Source of the DNA: Spartobacteria bacterium UBA5019
GTDB taxonomy: Bacteria > Verrucomicrobiota > Verrucomicrobiia > Chthoniobacterales > Terrimicrobiaceae
Direction: 5' to 3'
Length of the DNA: 16,846 bases
NCBI GenBank assembly: GCA_002396485.1
Contig: DGXZ01000011.1
Span: 1 to 16,846, forward strand
Under the pieces are notes generated by a model. It saw nothing but the letters and a program-made list of their open reading frames with translations. It did not search any database and was not told the DNA's origin. The translations under genes were made by a program, and so were the position numbers. Shown in pieces: positions 1-6,245 of the stretch (positions are counted from its first letter, which is position 1; every line of letters begins with the position of its first letter).

Positions 1-39
1 TGGAGTGCCCCCGAAATTTGATCCAATTGTTATGAGAGG
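1..39. repeat. IS left terminal inverted repeat
   Basis: It begins TGGAGTGCCCCCGAAA and ends GTTATGAGAGG. It matches the reverse complement of 1237-1276 except for a 1-nt gap after TGGAGTGC and about five substitutions. The orfB stop codon (30-32) lies inside it. Confidence 0.9.
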
Positions 40-935
40 ATTTGTTCTTGTTTCGGGTTGGTTTCGCTGTCTTGCGGAGCGTAGGCCGTAGGCCGAAGCG
101 TAGCAAGACAGCGTGCCGCAAACTCCCCCGGGGTCATCCCCTCCAGCGAGGAATGCGGTCTGTGGTTGTTGTATTTTTCGCGGTGTTCCGCGCTCAGGAC
201 CTTCGCCTCCAGTTTGCTGGAAAAGAGTTCCACATTGAGGAACTCGTCCCTGAACCTGGCGTTGAAGCTCTCCGTATAGGAGTTTTGCCATGGCGCTCCG
301 GGTTCGATATAGAGCGTCTTGAACCCCTGTGATTGTATCCATTCCCTGACCTCCCGGGCGACGAATTCTGGGCCGTTGTCGCTACGGATGAATTCCGGCG
401 CTCCACGCTCCGCGACTAACTTTTCGAGGATACCAACCACTTCCCGTGCCCCCATGGCGTGTTCCACCTCCAAGCCAAGGCACTCGCGCGTGTATTCGTC
501 GAGAACCACCAGCCATTTCAATCGCTGACCTCCTTCGGTTTGGTCGAAAACAAAATCGTAGCTCCATACATGATTCCTGCGACCAGCTCCCAACCGCTGG
601 GTTCCTTGCTCGGTGCCTCCAAGCCGCCGCCGCTTGTGCGATTTGAGTGGCAGCCGCAATCCCTCCCTCTTCCAAATCCGGTGCACCCGCTTGTGATTGA
701 CCTCCCAACCATTACGGCGCAGATGGCGCCAGACCGTGCGGCAACCAGCGCGCTTTTCCTTGGCAGACAACCTCAGGATTTCCTCCACTAGTGCCTTGTC
801 TTTGTCCAAGCGCTTCAGATGGTAGCGTTGAGTGCTTCGGGGTTGTCTGGTCGCTCGGCAGGCCCGGCGCTCGCTCACATCGAGGCTTTGGCGCACATGC
901 ACCACTGCCTCGCGTTTCCGGGCCGGGCCTACCAT
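30..935 (-). CDS. IS3-family transposase OrfB (DDE integrase domain)
   Basis: This 301-aa catalytic half of the transposase carries out strand cleavage and joining. An N-terminal HTH_21-like stretch (KEKRAGCRTVWRHLRRNGWEVN, in pieces around residues 59-80) precedes an rve integrase core. The DDE triad is visible: Asp in WSYDF, Asp in IRSDNGPEF, and Glu in NSYTESFNARFRDEF, followed by the usual HRPHSSL box. The ATG at 935 overlaps the 3' end of orfA in the -1 frame, so in vivo it is probably made mainly as an OrfAB fusion by frameshifting. The last 25 or so residues are encoded across a strong palindrome (65-113) and look unlike the conserved core. The length is normal for the family and I see no inactivating change. 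Confidence 0.95.
   Translation of the reverse strand: MVGPARKREAVVHVRQSLDVSERRACRATRQPRSTQRYHLKRLDKDKALVEEILRLSAKEKRAGCRTVWRHLRRNGWEVNHKRVHRIWKREGLRLPLKSHKRRRLGGTEQGTQRLGAGRRNHVWSYDFVFDQTEGGQRLKWLVVLDEYTRECLGLEVEHAMGAREVVGILEKLVAERGAPEFIRSDNGPEFVAREVREWIQSQGFKTLYIEPGAPWQNSYTESFNARFRDEFLNVELFSSKLEAKVLSAEHREKYNNHRPHSSLEGMTPGEFAARCLATLRPTAYAPQDSETNPKQEQILS
65..113. repeat. 11-bp perfect palindrome, REP-like, in the orfB 3' end
   Basis: Arms CGCTGTCTTGC (65-75) and GCAAGACAGCG (103-113) are exact reverse complements. The 27-nt loop contains the tandem GTAGGCC GTAGGCC. It lies within the last codons of the transposase gene and encodes its unusual tail. It could be a REP-type palindrome captured by the element, or a transcription-ending stem for the transposase mRNA. 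Confidence 0.6.
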
Positions 936-1207
936 TTTCCCTCCGCGATTTCCTTCAAGATCGCCTTGTCGAGCGTAAGGTCGGCCACGGCACGCTTCAG
1001 GCGCGCATTCTCTTTTTCCAGTTCCCTCAGCCGCTTGAGGGCATCCTTTTTAATGCCTCCATATCGACTCTTCCATCGCTGGTAGGTCGCCACGCTGACG
1101 CCAATGGCTCGCACGGCAACCTCGGCTCCTTTGCCTGCCGCGATCAACCCCTCGGCCTCACGCAGCTTTTTGATGATTTCTTCCGGTGTATGTCTTTTCT
1201 TTTTCAT
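929..1207 (-). CDS. IS3-family transposase OrfA (HTH protein)
   Basis: This 92-aa DNA-binding half begins MKKKRHTPEEIIKKLREAE. It has the Transposase_8 helix-turn-helix (about residues 5-60, with GVSVATYQRWKSRYGG as the recognition part). A C-terminal leucine-zipper-like coiled coil (LKRLRELEKENARLKRAVADL) is typical of IS3 OrfA dimerisation. It binds the terminal repeats and forms OrfAB after a -1 shift near its last codons (GKW-stop). The ATG at 1207 lies inside a hairpin formed with the terminal repeat, and no Shine-Dalgarno sequence is visible. It is intact and of normal length. Confidence 0.94.
   Translation of the reverse strand: MKKKRHTPEEIIKKLREAEGLIAAGKGAEVAVRAIGVSVATYQRWKSRYGGIKKDALKRLRELEKENARLKRAVADLTLDKAILKEIAEGKW
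935..941 (-). promoter_or_regulatory. programmed -1 frameshift heptamer (G GGA AAA)
   Basis: On the minus strand, bases 941 to 935 read GGGAAAA, split in the orfA frame as G-GGA-AAA. This is a canonical X-XXY-YYZ slippery site. Slipping back 1 nt moves ribosomes from orfA into the orfB frame three codons before the orfA stop region, giving an OrfAB fusion. The orfB ATG directly adjoins it (935-933). The arithmetic agrees: the orfA and orfB starts are 272 nt apart, which is the -1 frame. Confidence 0.85.
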
Positions 1208-1244
1208 GAGAGTTTCTACGGCGCTCCGCGCCGCTACCTCTCAT
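1206..1244 (-). promoter_or_regulatory. hairpin enclosing the orfA start codon
   Basis: Outer arms ATGAGAG (1244-1238, within the terminal repeat) and CTCTCAT (1212-1206, containing the orfA ATG) are perfectly complementary over 7 bp. Inside them is a perfect 6-bp stem, CGGCGC and GCGCCG, with loop GGA (1233-1219). An RNA that reads in from outside the element would contain both outer arms and could hide the start codon. Such structures limit transposase translation from read-through RNA in other insertion sequences; that role here is inference. Confidence 0.6.
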
Positions 1245-1276
1245 AACTTCTGGATCAGTTTTCGGGGAGCACTCCA
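1237..1276. repeat. IS right terminal inverted repeat
   Basis: On the minus strand it starts TGGAGTGCTCCCCGAAA and ends GTTATGAGAGG, mirroring bases 1-39. This is the end upstream of orfA. Its inner ATGAGAG also pairs with CTCTCAT around the orfA start codon (see the hairpin at 1206-1244). Confidence 0.9.
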
Positions 1277-1347
1277 ACTCGTCACGCTGGGCTTCCCTTT
1301 CCGTAGGTGGACCATCCTGTCCAAAAATCTGTTTTTAAATAAACATC

Positions 1348-1719
1348 TCAGAGTTCAGACGCGAAAGACTCGAGGTCGGCGCTGGTGATGGCAGCGCGAA
1401 GAAGACTACTGAGTTTTTTAGAGTCGGAGATCGCTTCGATCTCCTCGCGCAGACCCTCCGGGAGTCGCTGAAAACGGATTTCCAAGGCCTCGAGAATGTC
1501 CTGCTGCTTGGAAAAAATCAGACCTTCTTCACGACCTTCTTCACGACCTTCCTGGCGACCTTGTTCAGCGAGTGGGCGAGTTTCTTGGCGACCTTCCTGA
1601 CGAAATTGTTCAGCGAGTGACATTGCGTTTTAACTGAGTTTGGGGTTACTTAGTGTCTGAAGTTTCTTGCGTAATGCGGGCTTGTCAAGGTCACGGTCAA
1701 AGATGTAACGCATCAACAT
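1348..1719 (-). pseudogene. Rpn-family nuclease/transposase remnant (C-terminal part)
   Basis: The remnant reads, in one frame, MLMRYIFDRDLDKPALRK..., then a TAA stop at 1632-1630, then NAMSLAEQFRQEGRQE...GREEGREEG and a C-terminal helix-rich end (EALEIRFQRLPEGLREEIEAI). The charged RQEG/REEG repeats and the preceding AM-LAEQ element are the hallmark of the C-terminal region of Rpn / PD-(D/E)XK putative transposases, where the stop position normally holds an ordinary residue. A second stop (TAG, 1725-1723) lies just upstream and the nuclease domain is absent. The downstream half (1348-1623, 91 aa) is still open and could be translated from ATG 1623, but alone it lacks catalytic residues. The family assignment rests on recognised repeat architecture and is fairly secure. 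Confidence 0.75.
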
Positions 1720-1763
1720 CTCCTAACTAACATTTTTTATATCGTTACGAAACAGAATCTTAT

Positions 1764-1803
1764 TTAACCACAAATTACACTGATTAAACGGATAGACGGA
1801 TGC
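1764..1803. repeat. dispersed-repeat-like piece (TTAACCACAAATTACACTGA type)
   Basis: The sequence TTAACCACAAATTACACTGA followed by TTAAACGGATAGACGGATG resembles an AT-rich intergenic repeat seen many times in genomes of this kind. Only one copy is in the window, so its repeat nature is from memory of similar genomes, not shown here. A short direct repeat (GGATAGACGGAT) closes it. Confidence 0.35.
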
Positions 1804-2038
1804 TCAGGTGCATTCGCGGCGCGAATGGCGCAGGGCAAAAACAAAAACTCTGCAAGCAAGCTTGATCGATTTTTGCTTTTTTTCTGCCAATCCCAGCTTG
1901 CTGGGATCATTTGCCTTGCTCGCACCCTGCTCGCTGCACCCTTCGGGCCATCTTCGATGTGCTTCCTCGCACATGCCCAAGGCGCTCGGTTGTGCCAATC
2001 GGCAATCCGTGGTTACTTTCCCCTCCCACCGCGCAGCG
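1804..2038. other. intergenic region with two perfect hairpins, no convincing gene
   Basis: The region between the Rpn remnant and actP holds only short ORFs on both strands that look non-protein-like. Two perfect inverted repeats are present: CATTCGC-ggc-GCGAATG (1811-1827) and ATCCCAGC-tt-GCTGGGAT (1890-1907). Neither is followed by a T-run in the direction of transcription of actP, so they are not convincing intrinsic terminators, although one could end actP mRNA by another route. Confidence 0.5.
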
Positions 2039-3622
2039 TCAGTGCTCTGTCGCCTTCTCCGCGCCGAGACCGGTGTTGGCCCGGACCTGAAGCTCGGTAA
2101 ACTTATCCTCGCATGGAATCTCCTTGGAAAGCAGGGTGCCGATAATGGCTGCCAAGAACCCGATGGGAATGCTGACGAGGGCCGGGTTTTTTAGCGGAAA
2201 AAGGGCGTGCTCTTTCATGATATCCGGACTCAGCAGAATCAGGATGATACTGGAGAACAACCCCACCGAGAGGCCCGTCACCGCGCCTGCCGTGTTGAAG
2301 CGTTTCCAGAAAATCGAGAAGACGAGCACGGGCAAATTTGCGCTGGCGGCGACGGCGAAGGCCAGGCCGACGAGGAATGCGACATTCACGCCAGGCCCCA
2401 AAACAATGGCTATAACAATCGCTGCCGCTCCCACGACGAACGCTGTGATTCGCGCCACACGGACCTCTGCGCCAGGTTGGTGTTCCTTGCCGTGGTGAAT
2501 GACATTCGTGAAGAAATCGTGCGCGAAGCTTGTGCTGGCGCTGATTGTCAACCCTGCCACGACGGCCAGAATGGTGGCAAATGCCACGGCGCTGATGAAG
2601 GCGAAGAAAATTTCGCCACCGAGTTTTCGGGCGAGTTCGGGGGCTGCCATATTTGTCCCACCGTGCGCCGCCACATAGTCAGGACCCATGAGGCTGGCAG
2701 CCCCGAAGCCGAAGAAGGTCGTCATGATATAAAAAAGGCCAATGATAACCATCGCCCACACAACACTCGCCCGCGCCGTCTTGGCATCGGGGACTGTGTA
2801 GAAGCGAATGAGGATGTGCGGCAGTCCTGCCGTGCCGAACAGAAGTGCCATGCCGAGGGAAATTTGATCCCACGGATTTTTAAAAATCAGACCGGGTGTG
2901 AGAAAATCGCGCACGACTTTTTCCCCGTTCGGCCCGGTGGAGGAAATGGCGGAGAGCGAGGAAAAGAATTTGCCGATGTCGAACTGATACTCGCGAAGCA
3001 CAAGCACGGTCAGAAATCCACTGCCAGTCATCAGGAGCACGGCCTTGATAATCTGAACCCAAGTGGTTGCCAGCATTCCACCGAAAACAACATAGACAAC
3101 CATCAGCACCCCCACCCCGACGACAGCAGCTTCGTAACCTACCCCGGGAATCAACTGCCGAACCAGCACGCCTGCGCCGACCATTTGGGCAATCATGTAG
3201 AAAATCGAAACCGTCAGCGTGCTGAGTGAAGCCGCAGCGCGCACCGGACGAGGGCTGAGGCGGTAGGCTAGCACATCGGCCATTGTGTATTTTCCGGCAT
3301 TGCGGAGGGGTTCAGCCACGATGAAGAGCACGGTGAGATAAGCCACGAGAAAGCCAACCGAGTAGAGGAACCCGTCGTATCCGTTCATGGCGATCATACC
3401 GGCGATTCCGAGAAAACTGGCTGCACTCATATAATCGCCCGCCACGGCGAGGCCGTTTTGCCAGCCAGTGATGCGACGACCGGCGGCGAAGTAGGCGCTG
3501 GCTCCGCTCGAGCGGCGGGCGCTGAAGTAGGTGATGATGAGCGTGGCCGCCACAAAGGCGAGAAACATCCAAAGCGCGGTGTGGTCGGTTGCTGCGGCAG
3601 CGGCAAGAGGAAGAAAGTCCAT
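2039..3622 (-). CDS. actP: sodium:solute symporter, ActP (acetate permease) type
   Basis: This 527-aa inner-membrane SSS-family transporter very probably takes up acetate or another short monocarboxylate with Na+ or H+. I start it at ATG 3622 (MDFLPLAAAAATDH), not at an upstream in-frame codon, because this ATG follows the DUF485 stop by 1 nt and has GGAG about 9 nt before it, one of the few Shine-Dalgarno-like sites here. About 13 hydrophobic segments run along the protein. Family features include ITYFSARRSSGASAYFAAGR, GDYMSAASFLGIAGM and FGTAGLPHILIRFYTVPDAK, all characteristic of the ActP branch. The yjcH-actP pairing supports this. No acs gene is next to it. Substrate is inferred from subfamily only. 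Confidence 0.88.
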   Translation of the reverse strand: MDFLPLAAAAATDHTALWMFLAFVAATLIITYFSARRSSGASAYFAAGRRITGWQNGLAVAGDYMSAASFLGIAGMIAMNGYDGFLYSVGFLVAYLTVLFIVAEPLRNAGKYTMADVLAYRLSPRPVRAAASLSTLTVSIFYMIAQMVGAGVLVRQLIPGVGYEAAVVGVGVLMVVYVVFGGMLATTWVQIIKAVLLMTGSGFLTVLVLREYQFDIGKFFSSLSAISSTGPNGEKVVRDFLTPGLIFKNPWDQISLGMALLFGTAGLPHILIRFYTVPDAKTARASVVWAMVIIGLFYIMTTFFGFGAASLMGPDYVAAHGGTNMAAPELARKLGGEIFFAFISAVAFATILAVVAGLTISASTSFAHDFFTNVIHHGKEHQPGAEVRVARITAFVVGAAAIVIAIVLGPGVNVAFLVGLAFAVAASANLPVLVFSIFWKRFNTAGAVTGLSVGLFSSIILILLSPDIMKEHALFPLKNPALVSIPIGFLAAIIGTLLSKEIPCEDKFTELQVRANTGLGAEKATEH

Positions 3623-3623
3623 A

Positions 3624-3974
3624 TCAGTGCTCCGAAGTGAATCCAAATTTGGCGAGAAGTGAGCGCTCACTGCGATCCCAACCAGCGGCGGCAATCACAT
3701 AGATGAGTGCCAGAATCCAAGCCATGAAAAACTGCGATAGCGCAAAGAGGTAAGCAATGTTCACATCGCCCCAGACCTTTTGTTTCATGAAATCGGGAAA
3801 CCAACCGACTCCAACTGGCAAAGCAAAGTAGTAAACAACAAAGAACACCGTTGCAGGAACGACCAGCTTGAGCTTGCGGCGGACCAAGGATTTAAAATCG
3901 GCATTCCTCGCAATGGCATTCCAATCGGGAGGGGGCGTATTCGGGGCGGATGAAGGGGATTCGGGACGGCTCAT
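3624..3974 (-). CDS. yjcH: DUF485 small membrane protein, YjcH-like
   Basis: This 116-aa protein begins MSRPESPSSAPNTPPPDWNAI. A Pro/Ser-rich cytosolic N-terminus of about 18 residues is followed by the DUF485 pattern (FKSLVRRKLKLVVPATVFFVVYYFALP) and two transmembrane helices: VVPATVFFVVYYFALPVG and AYLFALSQFFMAWILALIYVIAA. DUF485 genes commonly precede actP-type symporters and may help assemble or regulate them; the exact role is unknown. The stop codon is 1 nt before the actP ATG, so the two are surely co-transcribed and probably translationally coupled. A longer in-frame reading extends to 4112, but its first 46 residues are not protein-like, so I use ATG 3974. No Shine-Dalgarno is visible. 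Confidence 0.85.
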   Translation of the reverse strand: MSRPESPSSAPNTPPPDWNAIARNADFKSLVRRKLKLVVPATVFFVVYYFALPVGVGWFPDFMKQKVWGDVNIAYLFALSQFFMAWILALIYVIAAAGWDRSERSLLAKFGFTSEH

Positions 3975-4307
3975 GGACGATGGTCTATCGCCCGAACAGC
4001 CGGGAGTCGAGGGAAAATGCCCCCAGTCGAGGAGCTCTGGAGTCCAAAGCTTGAATCGCGAACCGGCGTCTGTTCGGGTAGACTGGAAGCGCTGAATTTG
4101 AAAAACGGGCACCCAGGGGCTACCGATGCAGGAGTCGCTCTACGAACCGGGCATGAACGGAGCGATTCATTTTTCACTCTGGCTCAAGCGCCACAGCGGC
4201 ATGCCGCCGAGCCATTATGTGCGGCGTCCGGGGAACTCCACGAAGAAATCGCATGCAAAGAGGCTTCGTGTTTGCCAAGCCCAGTTTCAGACGGATAGGT
4301 TCCCACC
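3975..4307. other. divergent intergenic region between yjcH and the FKBP gene
   Basis: It must carry the promoters of the yjcH-actP pair (leftward) and of the FKBP gene (rightward), but I cannot point to clear -35/-10 boxes. Its only coding-like content is the AraC scrap at 4119-4231. Confidence 0.5.
4119..4231 (+). pseudogene. relic of an AraC-type helix-turn-helix, frameshifted
   Basis: One frame reads ATDAGVALRTG (4119-4151). The next frame, from 4153, continues MNGAIHFSLWLKRHSGMPPS HYVRRPG. Joined across one extra base at about 4152, they reproduce the second helix-turn-helix of AraC/XylS regulators: a V-A-L-x-x-G helix, then HFSxWxKRHxGMPPSxYxRR. The N-terminal sensor and first HTH are not recognisable upstream. 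It is therefore a decayed end of a regulator gene, not a working gene. The match is by eye over about 35 residues. Confidence 0.55.
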
Positions 4308-4763
4308 ATGTTCAAAAACCTACTACCCGCCGTGGCACTGGCGACTTTGCTTTTCACAAATACAACTATGGCACAAAACGCACTCGAAAAGGGTCAGGCT
4401 TTCCTGGCTGAAAATGCAACCCAACCCGGCGTTCAAAAAACGGCGAGCGGTTTGCAATACATCATCCTCAACCCCGGCGAGGGCCGCAGCCCAAAGGCGA
4501 CCGATACCGTAAAGGTGAACTACCGTGGAACACTACTCAACGGCACGGAATTTGACAGCTCCTACAAGCGCAATGAGCCGATCGAGTTTCCTCTGAATGC
4601 CGTTATCAAGGGCTGGACCGAGGGTCTTCAACTCATCAAGGAAGGCGGAAAAATCCAACTCTTCATCCCATCGAACCTCGCCTACGGCCCCCGCGGAGCT
4701 GGTGGAGTCATCGGGCCGGACGAGACGCTGATTTTCGATGTCGAGTTGCTGAAGGTACTCTAA
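4308..4763 (+). CDS. exported FKBP-type peptidyl-prolyl cis-trans isomerase
   Basis: This 151-aa enzyme catalyses proline isomerisation during folding of exported proteins. A signal peptide (about residues 1-22, MFKNLLPAVALATLLFTNTT then MAQ) directs it to the periplasm. A short linker, LEKGQAFLAENATQPGVQKT, is the tail of the N-terminal region found in FkpA/Mip proteins, here without the long dimerisation helices. The FKBP domain spans residues 46-151 with YRGTLLNGTEFDSSY, VIKGWTEGLQLIKEGGK, IPSNLAYGPRGAG and IFDVELLKV, including the conserved Tyr, Phe-Asp, Ile and Trp pocket residues. It is shorter than FkpA, similar to minimal FKBP22-type proteins. The gene stands alone and converges on hemW with about 20 nt between stops. 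The leader GGTTCCCACC has no clear Shine-Dalgarno. Confidence 0.93.
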   Translation: MFKNLLPAVALATLLFTNTTMAQNALEKGQAFLAENATQPGVQKTASGLQYIILNPGEGRSPKATDTVKVNYRGTLLNGTEFDSSYKRNEPIEFPLNAVIKGWTEGLQLIKEGGKIQLFIPSNLAYGPRGAGGVIGPDETLIFDVELLKVL

Positions 4764-4778
4764 TTCCTTCGGGCCTTG

Positions 4779-4793
4779 GCTGATCAGATCAGC
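4779..4793. other. 7-bp palindrome between the FKBP gene and hemW
   Basis: GCTGATC-a-GATCAGC is a perfect inverted repeat straddling the hemW stop codon (4784-4786) in the convergent gap. It lacks a T-run and its 1-nt loop is too tight for a simple hairpin, so it is only a weak candidate for a bidirectional terminator. Confidence 0.25.
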
Positions 4794-5869
4794 TCCGCAG
4801 CAATCTCATCAGCCACCAGCCTGCCTTCGCGGGTCAGAAAAACCCGTCCGTTCTTCTTGGTTACCAAGCCATGCAGCACGAGTGCAGCAGCTTGGTTTTC
4901 CGGGATAAATGTCTCCGGCACACCATCAGTCGTTCGCAGGGAAAAGGCGATCCTCTCCGCGCGGCGGGAGTCGTCATCAATACGCTCCACGAAATCAAAG
5001 CGATCCTCGTCTGACAGGACTCGACGAGTATAGTCCGCCGTGTCCGCCACATTCCTTCTCCTCCATCCAGACCGCGTGGAGAATGCGCTCGGACCAAGTC
5101 CGGCATAATCCGATCCACGCCAGTAGCCAAGGTTGTGCAGGCACTCCCGACCGGGCCTAGCGTAGTTTGAGATTTCATATTGCGGATATCCCGCCGCCTC
5201 GAGTTCGTTCATCGCCACTTCAAAGAAGTCGGAGTCTCGATCCTCCTGCGGCCCCATCTCGCCCCGCTGGAAGCGCTCGAAGAATTCCGTGTCCTCCTCA
5301 TAGGTGAGGCAATAAGCCGAAATGTGGTCAGGCCCGAGATCAACCGTCCGGCGAAGCGACTCGATCCACTGCCTTCGGGTCTGGCCGGGGACTCCGAACA
5401 TCAAGTCCAGATTCACATTTGGCACGCCGGCCTCACGGAGGATGGCATAACTGCGGACCGCCTGAGCCCCGGAGTGAACCCGGCCGAGAGTTTTCAGCAA
5501 CTCCTCGTCCCAAGACTGCACACCCATGCTGACCCGGTTGACTCCAAGGGCCAAAAGTGACTCGGCTTTTTCATGCGAGACTGTGGCGGGATTCATCTCG
5601 ATGGTGAATTCCTCCACAGCCGAGAAATCGATCCTCTCACGCAGGCCACCAATCAGAAATTTCAGCTGAGGCGTCGAGAGGGCTGTGGGAGTCCCACCAC
5701 CAAAAAAAACGGTCCTGGGACGGAGCCCTTGAGCCTCGAACTCCGCCTCCCGGAGAACCGCATCCAAAAAGGCCTGAGTCTTGTTCCTGTCAGTGGCCTC
5801 CTTGTAAAAACTGCAATAAGGGCAAACCTTCGGACAAAACGGAATGTGGACATAGAGGTGCTGAACCAT
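4784..5869 (-). CDS. hemW: HemW-like radical SAM protein (heme chaperone)
   Basis: This 361-aa protein is related to oxygen-independent coproporphyrinogen III oxidase. The radical SAM cluster motif is CPKVCPYC (Cys12, Cys16, Cys19), followed by S-F-Y and not the additional Cys of true HemN, which marks HemW. HemW proteins bind heme and a 4Fe-4S cluster and deliver heme to membrane proteins; they are not known to replace HemN. Other family features are FFGGGTPTAL, EMNPATVSHEKAESLLALGV, NRVSMGVQSW and the HNLGYWRGSDYAGLGPSAFS segment before a C-terminal winged-helix-like HemN_C domain. I choose ATG 5869; a TTG two codons upstream is less likely. It is usually called coproporphyrinogen III oxidase in automated annotation. 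No partner gene lies in the same transcript. Confidence 0.9.
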   Translation of the reverse strand: MVQHLYVHIPFCPKVCPYCSFYKEATDRNKTQAFLDAVLREAEFEAQGLRPRTVFFGGGTPTALSTPQLKFLIGGLRERIDFSAVEEFTIEMNPATVSHEKAESLLALGVNRVSMGVQSWDEELLKTLGRVHSGAQAVRSYAILREAGVPNVNLDLMFGVPGQTRRQWIESLRRTVDLGPDHISAYCLTYEEDTEFFERFQRGEMGPQEDRDSDFFEVAMNELEAAGYPQYEISNYARPGRECLHNLGYWRGSDYAGLGPSAFSTRSGWRRRNVADTADYTRRVLSDEDRFDFVERIDDDSRRAERIAFSLRTTDGVPETFIPENQAAALVLHGLVTKKNGRVFLTREGRLVADEIAAELI

Positions 5870-5971
5870 CGGCAAGACGCACGCTACGCAATGGCAACGC
5901 GAACGGCAACCACCTGACTATCGAATGATCACCCCATGGAATGTTCTGCCGCTTGGTGGGACCGATGCCTC

Positions 5972-6235
5972 ATGAAAAGTCTCCGCATTTCAGTCCATGA
6001 AGAAATCAGCGTCCCTGAGCAATGGCAAATCACCTCTCCGTTGAATCAAACCTCAGCATGCATCCAAGCGGACAATGCAATCTGGAAACCCGGGATCGTC
6101 TGGTTGCGCTTTCAACCGGATGAAGACCTGTTGGGCGAAGGTGCCGAACCGGGATCGGGATATTGGATTCAGGACGAACATGGCCCCTCAGGAGCGAGAG
6201 AAATGAGGAGCGGACACACCGTCGAGTGGGGTTGA
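5972..6235 (+). CDS. hypothetical small protein, 87 aa
   Basis: Unrecognised. It begins MKSLRISVHEEISVPEQWQI and ends HTVEWG. It is soluble, acidic and Trp-rich, with WKPGIVWLRFQPDEDLLGEG in the middle and no signal peptide or membrane segment. I start at ATG 5972; a longer reading from ATG 5936 adds a Cys/Trp-rich, unlikely stretch. GGTGGG lies about 15 nt upstream, too far for a good ribosome binding site. The gene is divergent from hemW and ends 10 nt before the stop of the convergent IscU-like gene. Codon choice looks like that of its neighbours, and no frame on the other strand is better, so it may be real. Confidence 0.45.
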   Translation: MKSLRISVHEEISVPEQWQITSPLNQTSACIQADNAIWKPGIVWLRFQPDEDLLGEGAEPGSGYWIQDEHGPSGAREMRSGHTVEWG

Positions 6236-6245
6236 TGTCGGCCGC

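Larger units (their letters stand above)
1..1276 (-). mobile_element. IS3-family insertion sequence, complete
   Basis: A 1,276-bp element begins with TG and ends with CA. Its termini are imperfect inverted repeats of about 39-40 bp (1-39 and 1237-1276), which match at about 34 positions with one gap. Inside are orfA and orfB on the minus strand, in the order and size usual for the IS3 family, joined by a -1 frameshift site. Both reading frames are intact and the catalytic residues are present, so the copy could be active. The left end is base 1 of the window, so the left flank and the target-site duplication cannot be checked; the right flank begins ACTCG. I cannot assign the subgroup with certainty. 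Confidence 0.93.

Noticed and set aside
1518..1560. Short tandem repeats that might suggest a CRISPR or satellite
   Set aside because: They encode the RQEG/REEG repeats of the Rpn C-terminal region; there are no spacers.
1808..2194. 128-codon plus-strand frame between the Rpn remnant and actP
   Set aside because: It is Cys/Ser/His-rich, runs across palindromes into actP antisense, and has no recognisable domain.
2207..3229. 340-codon plus-strand frame opposite actP
   Set aside because: The product is rich in His, Cys and Arg with no hydrophobic core; the minus strand gives a clear membrane transporter.
3975..4112. 46-residue N-terminal extension of the DUF485 protein
   Set aside because: It has no similarity to the family, odd composition, and overlaps the divergent promoter region; ATG 3974 gives a normal-length protein.
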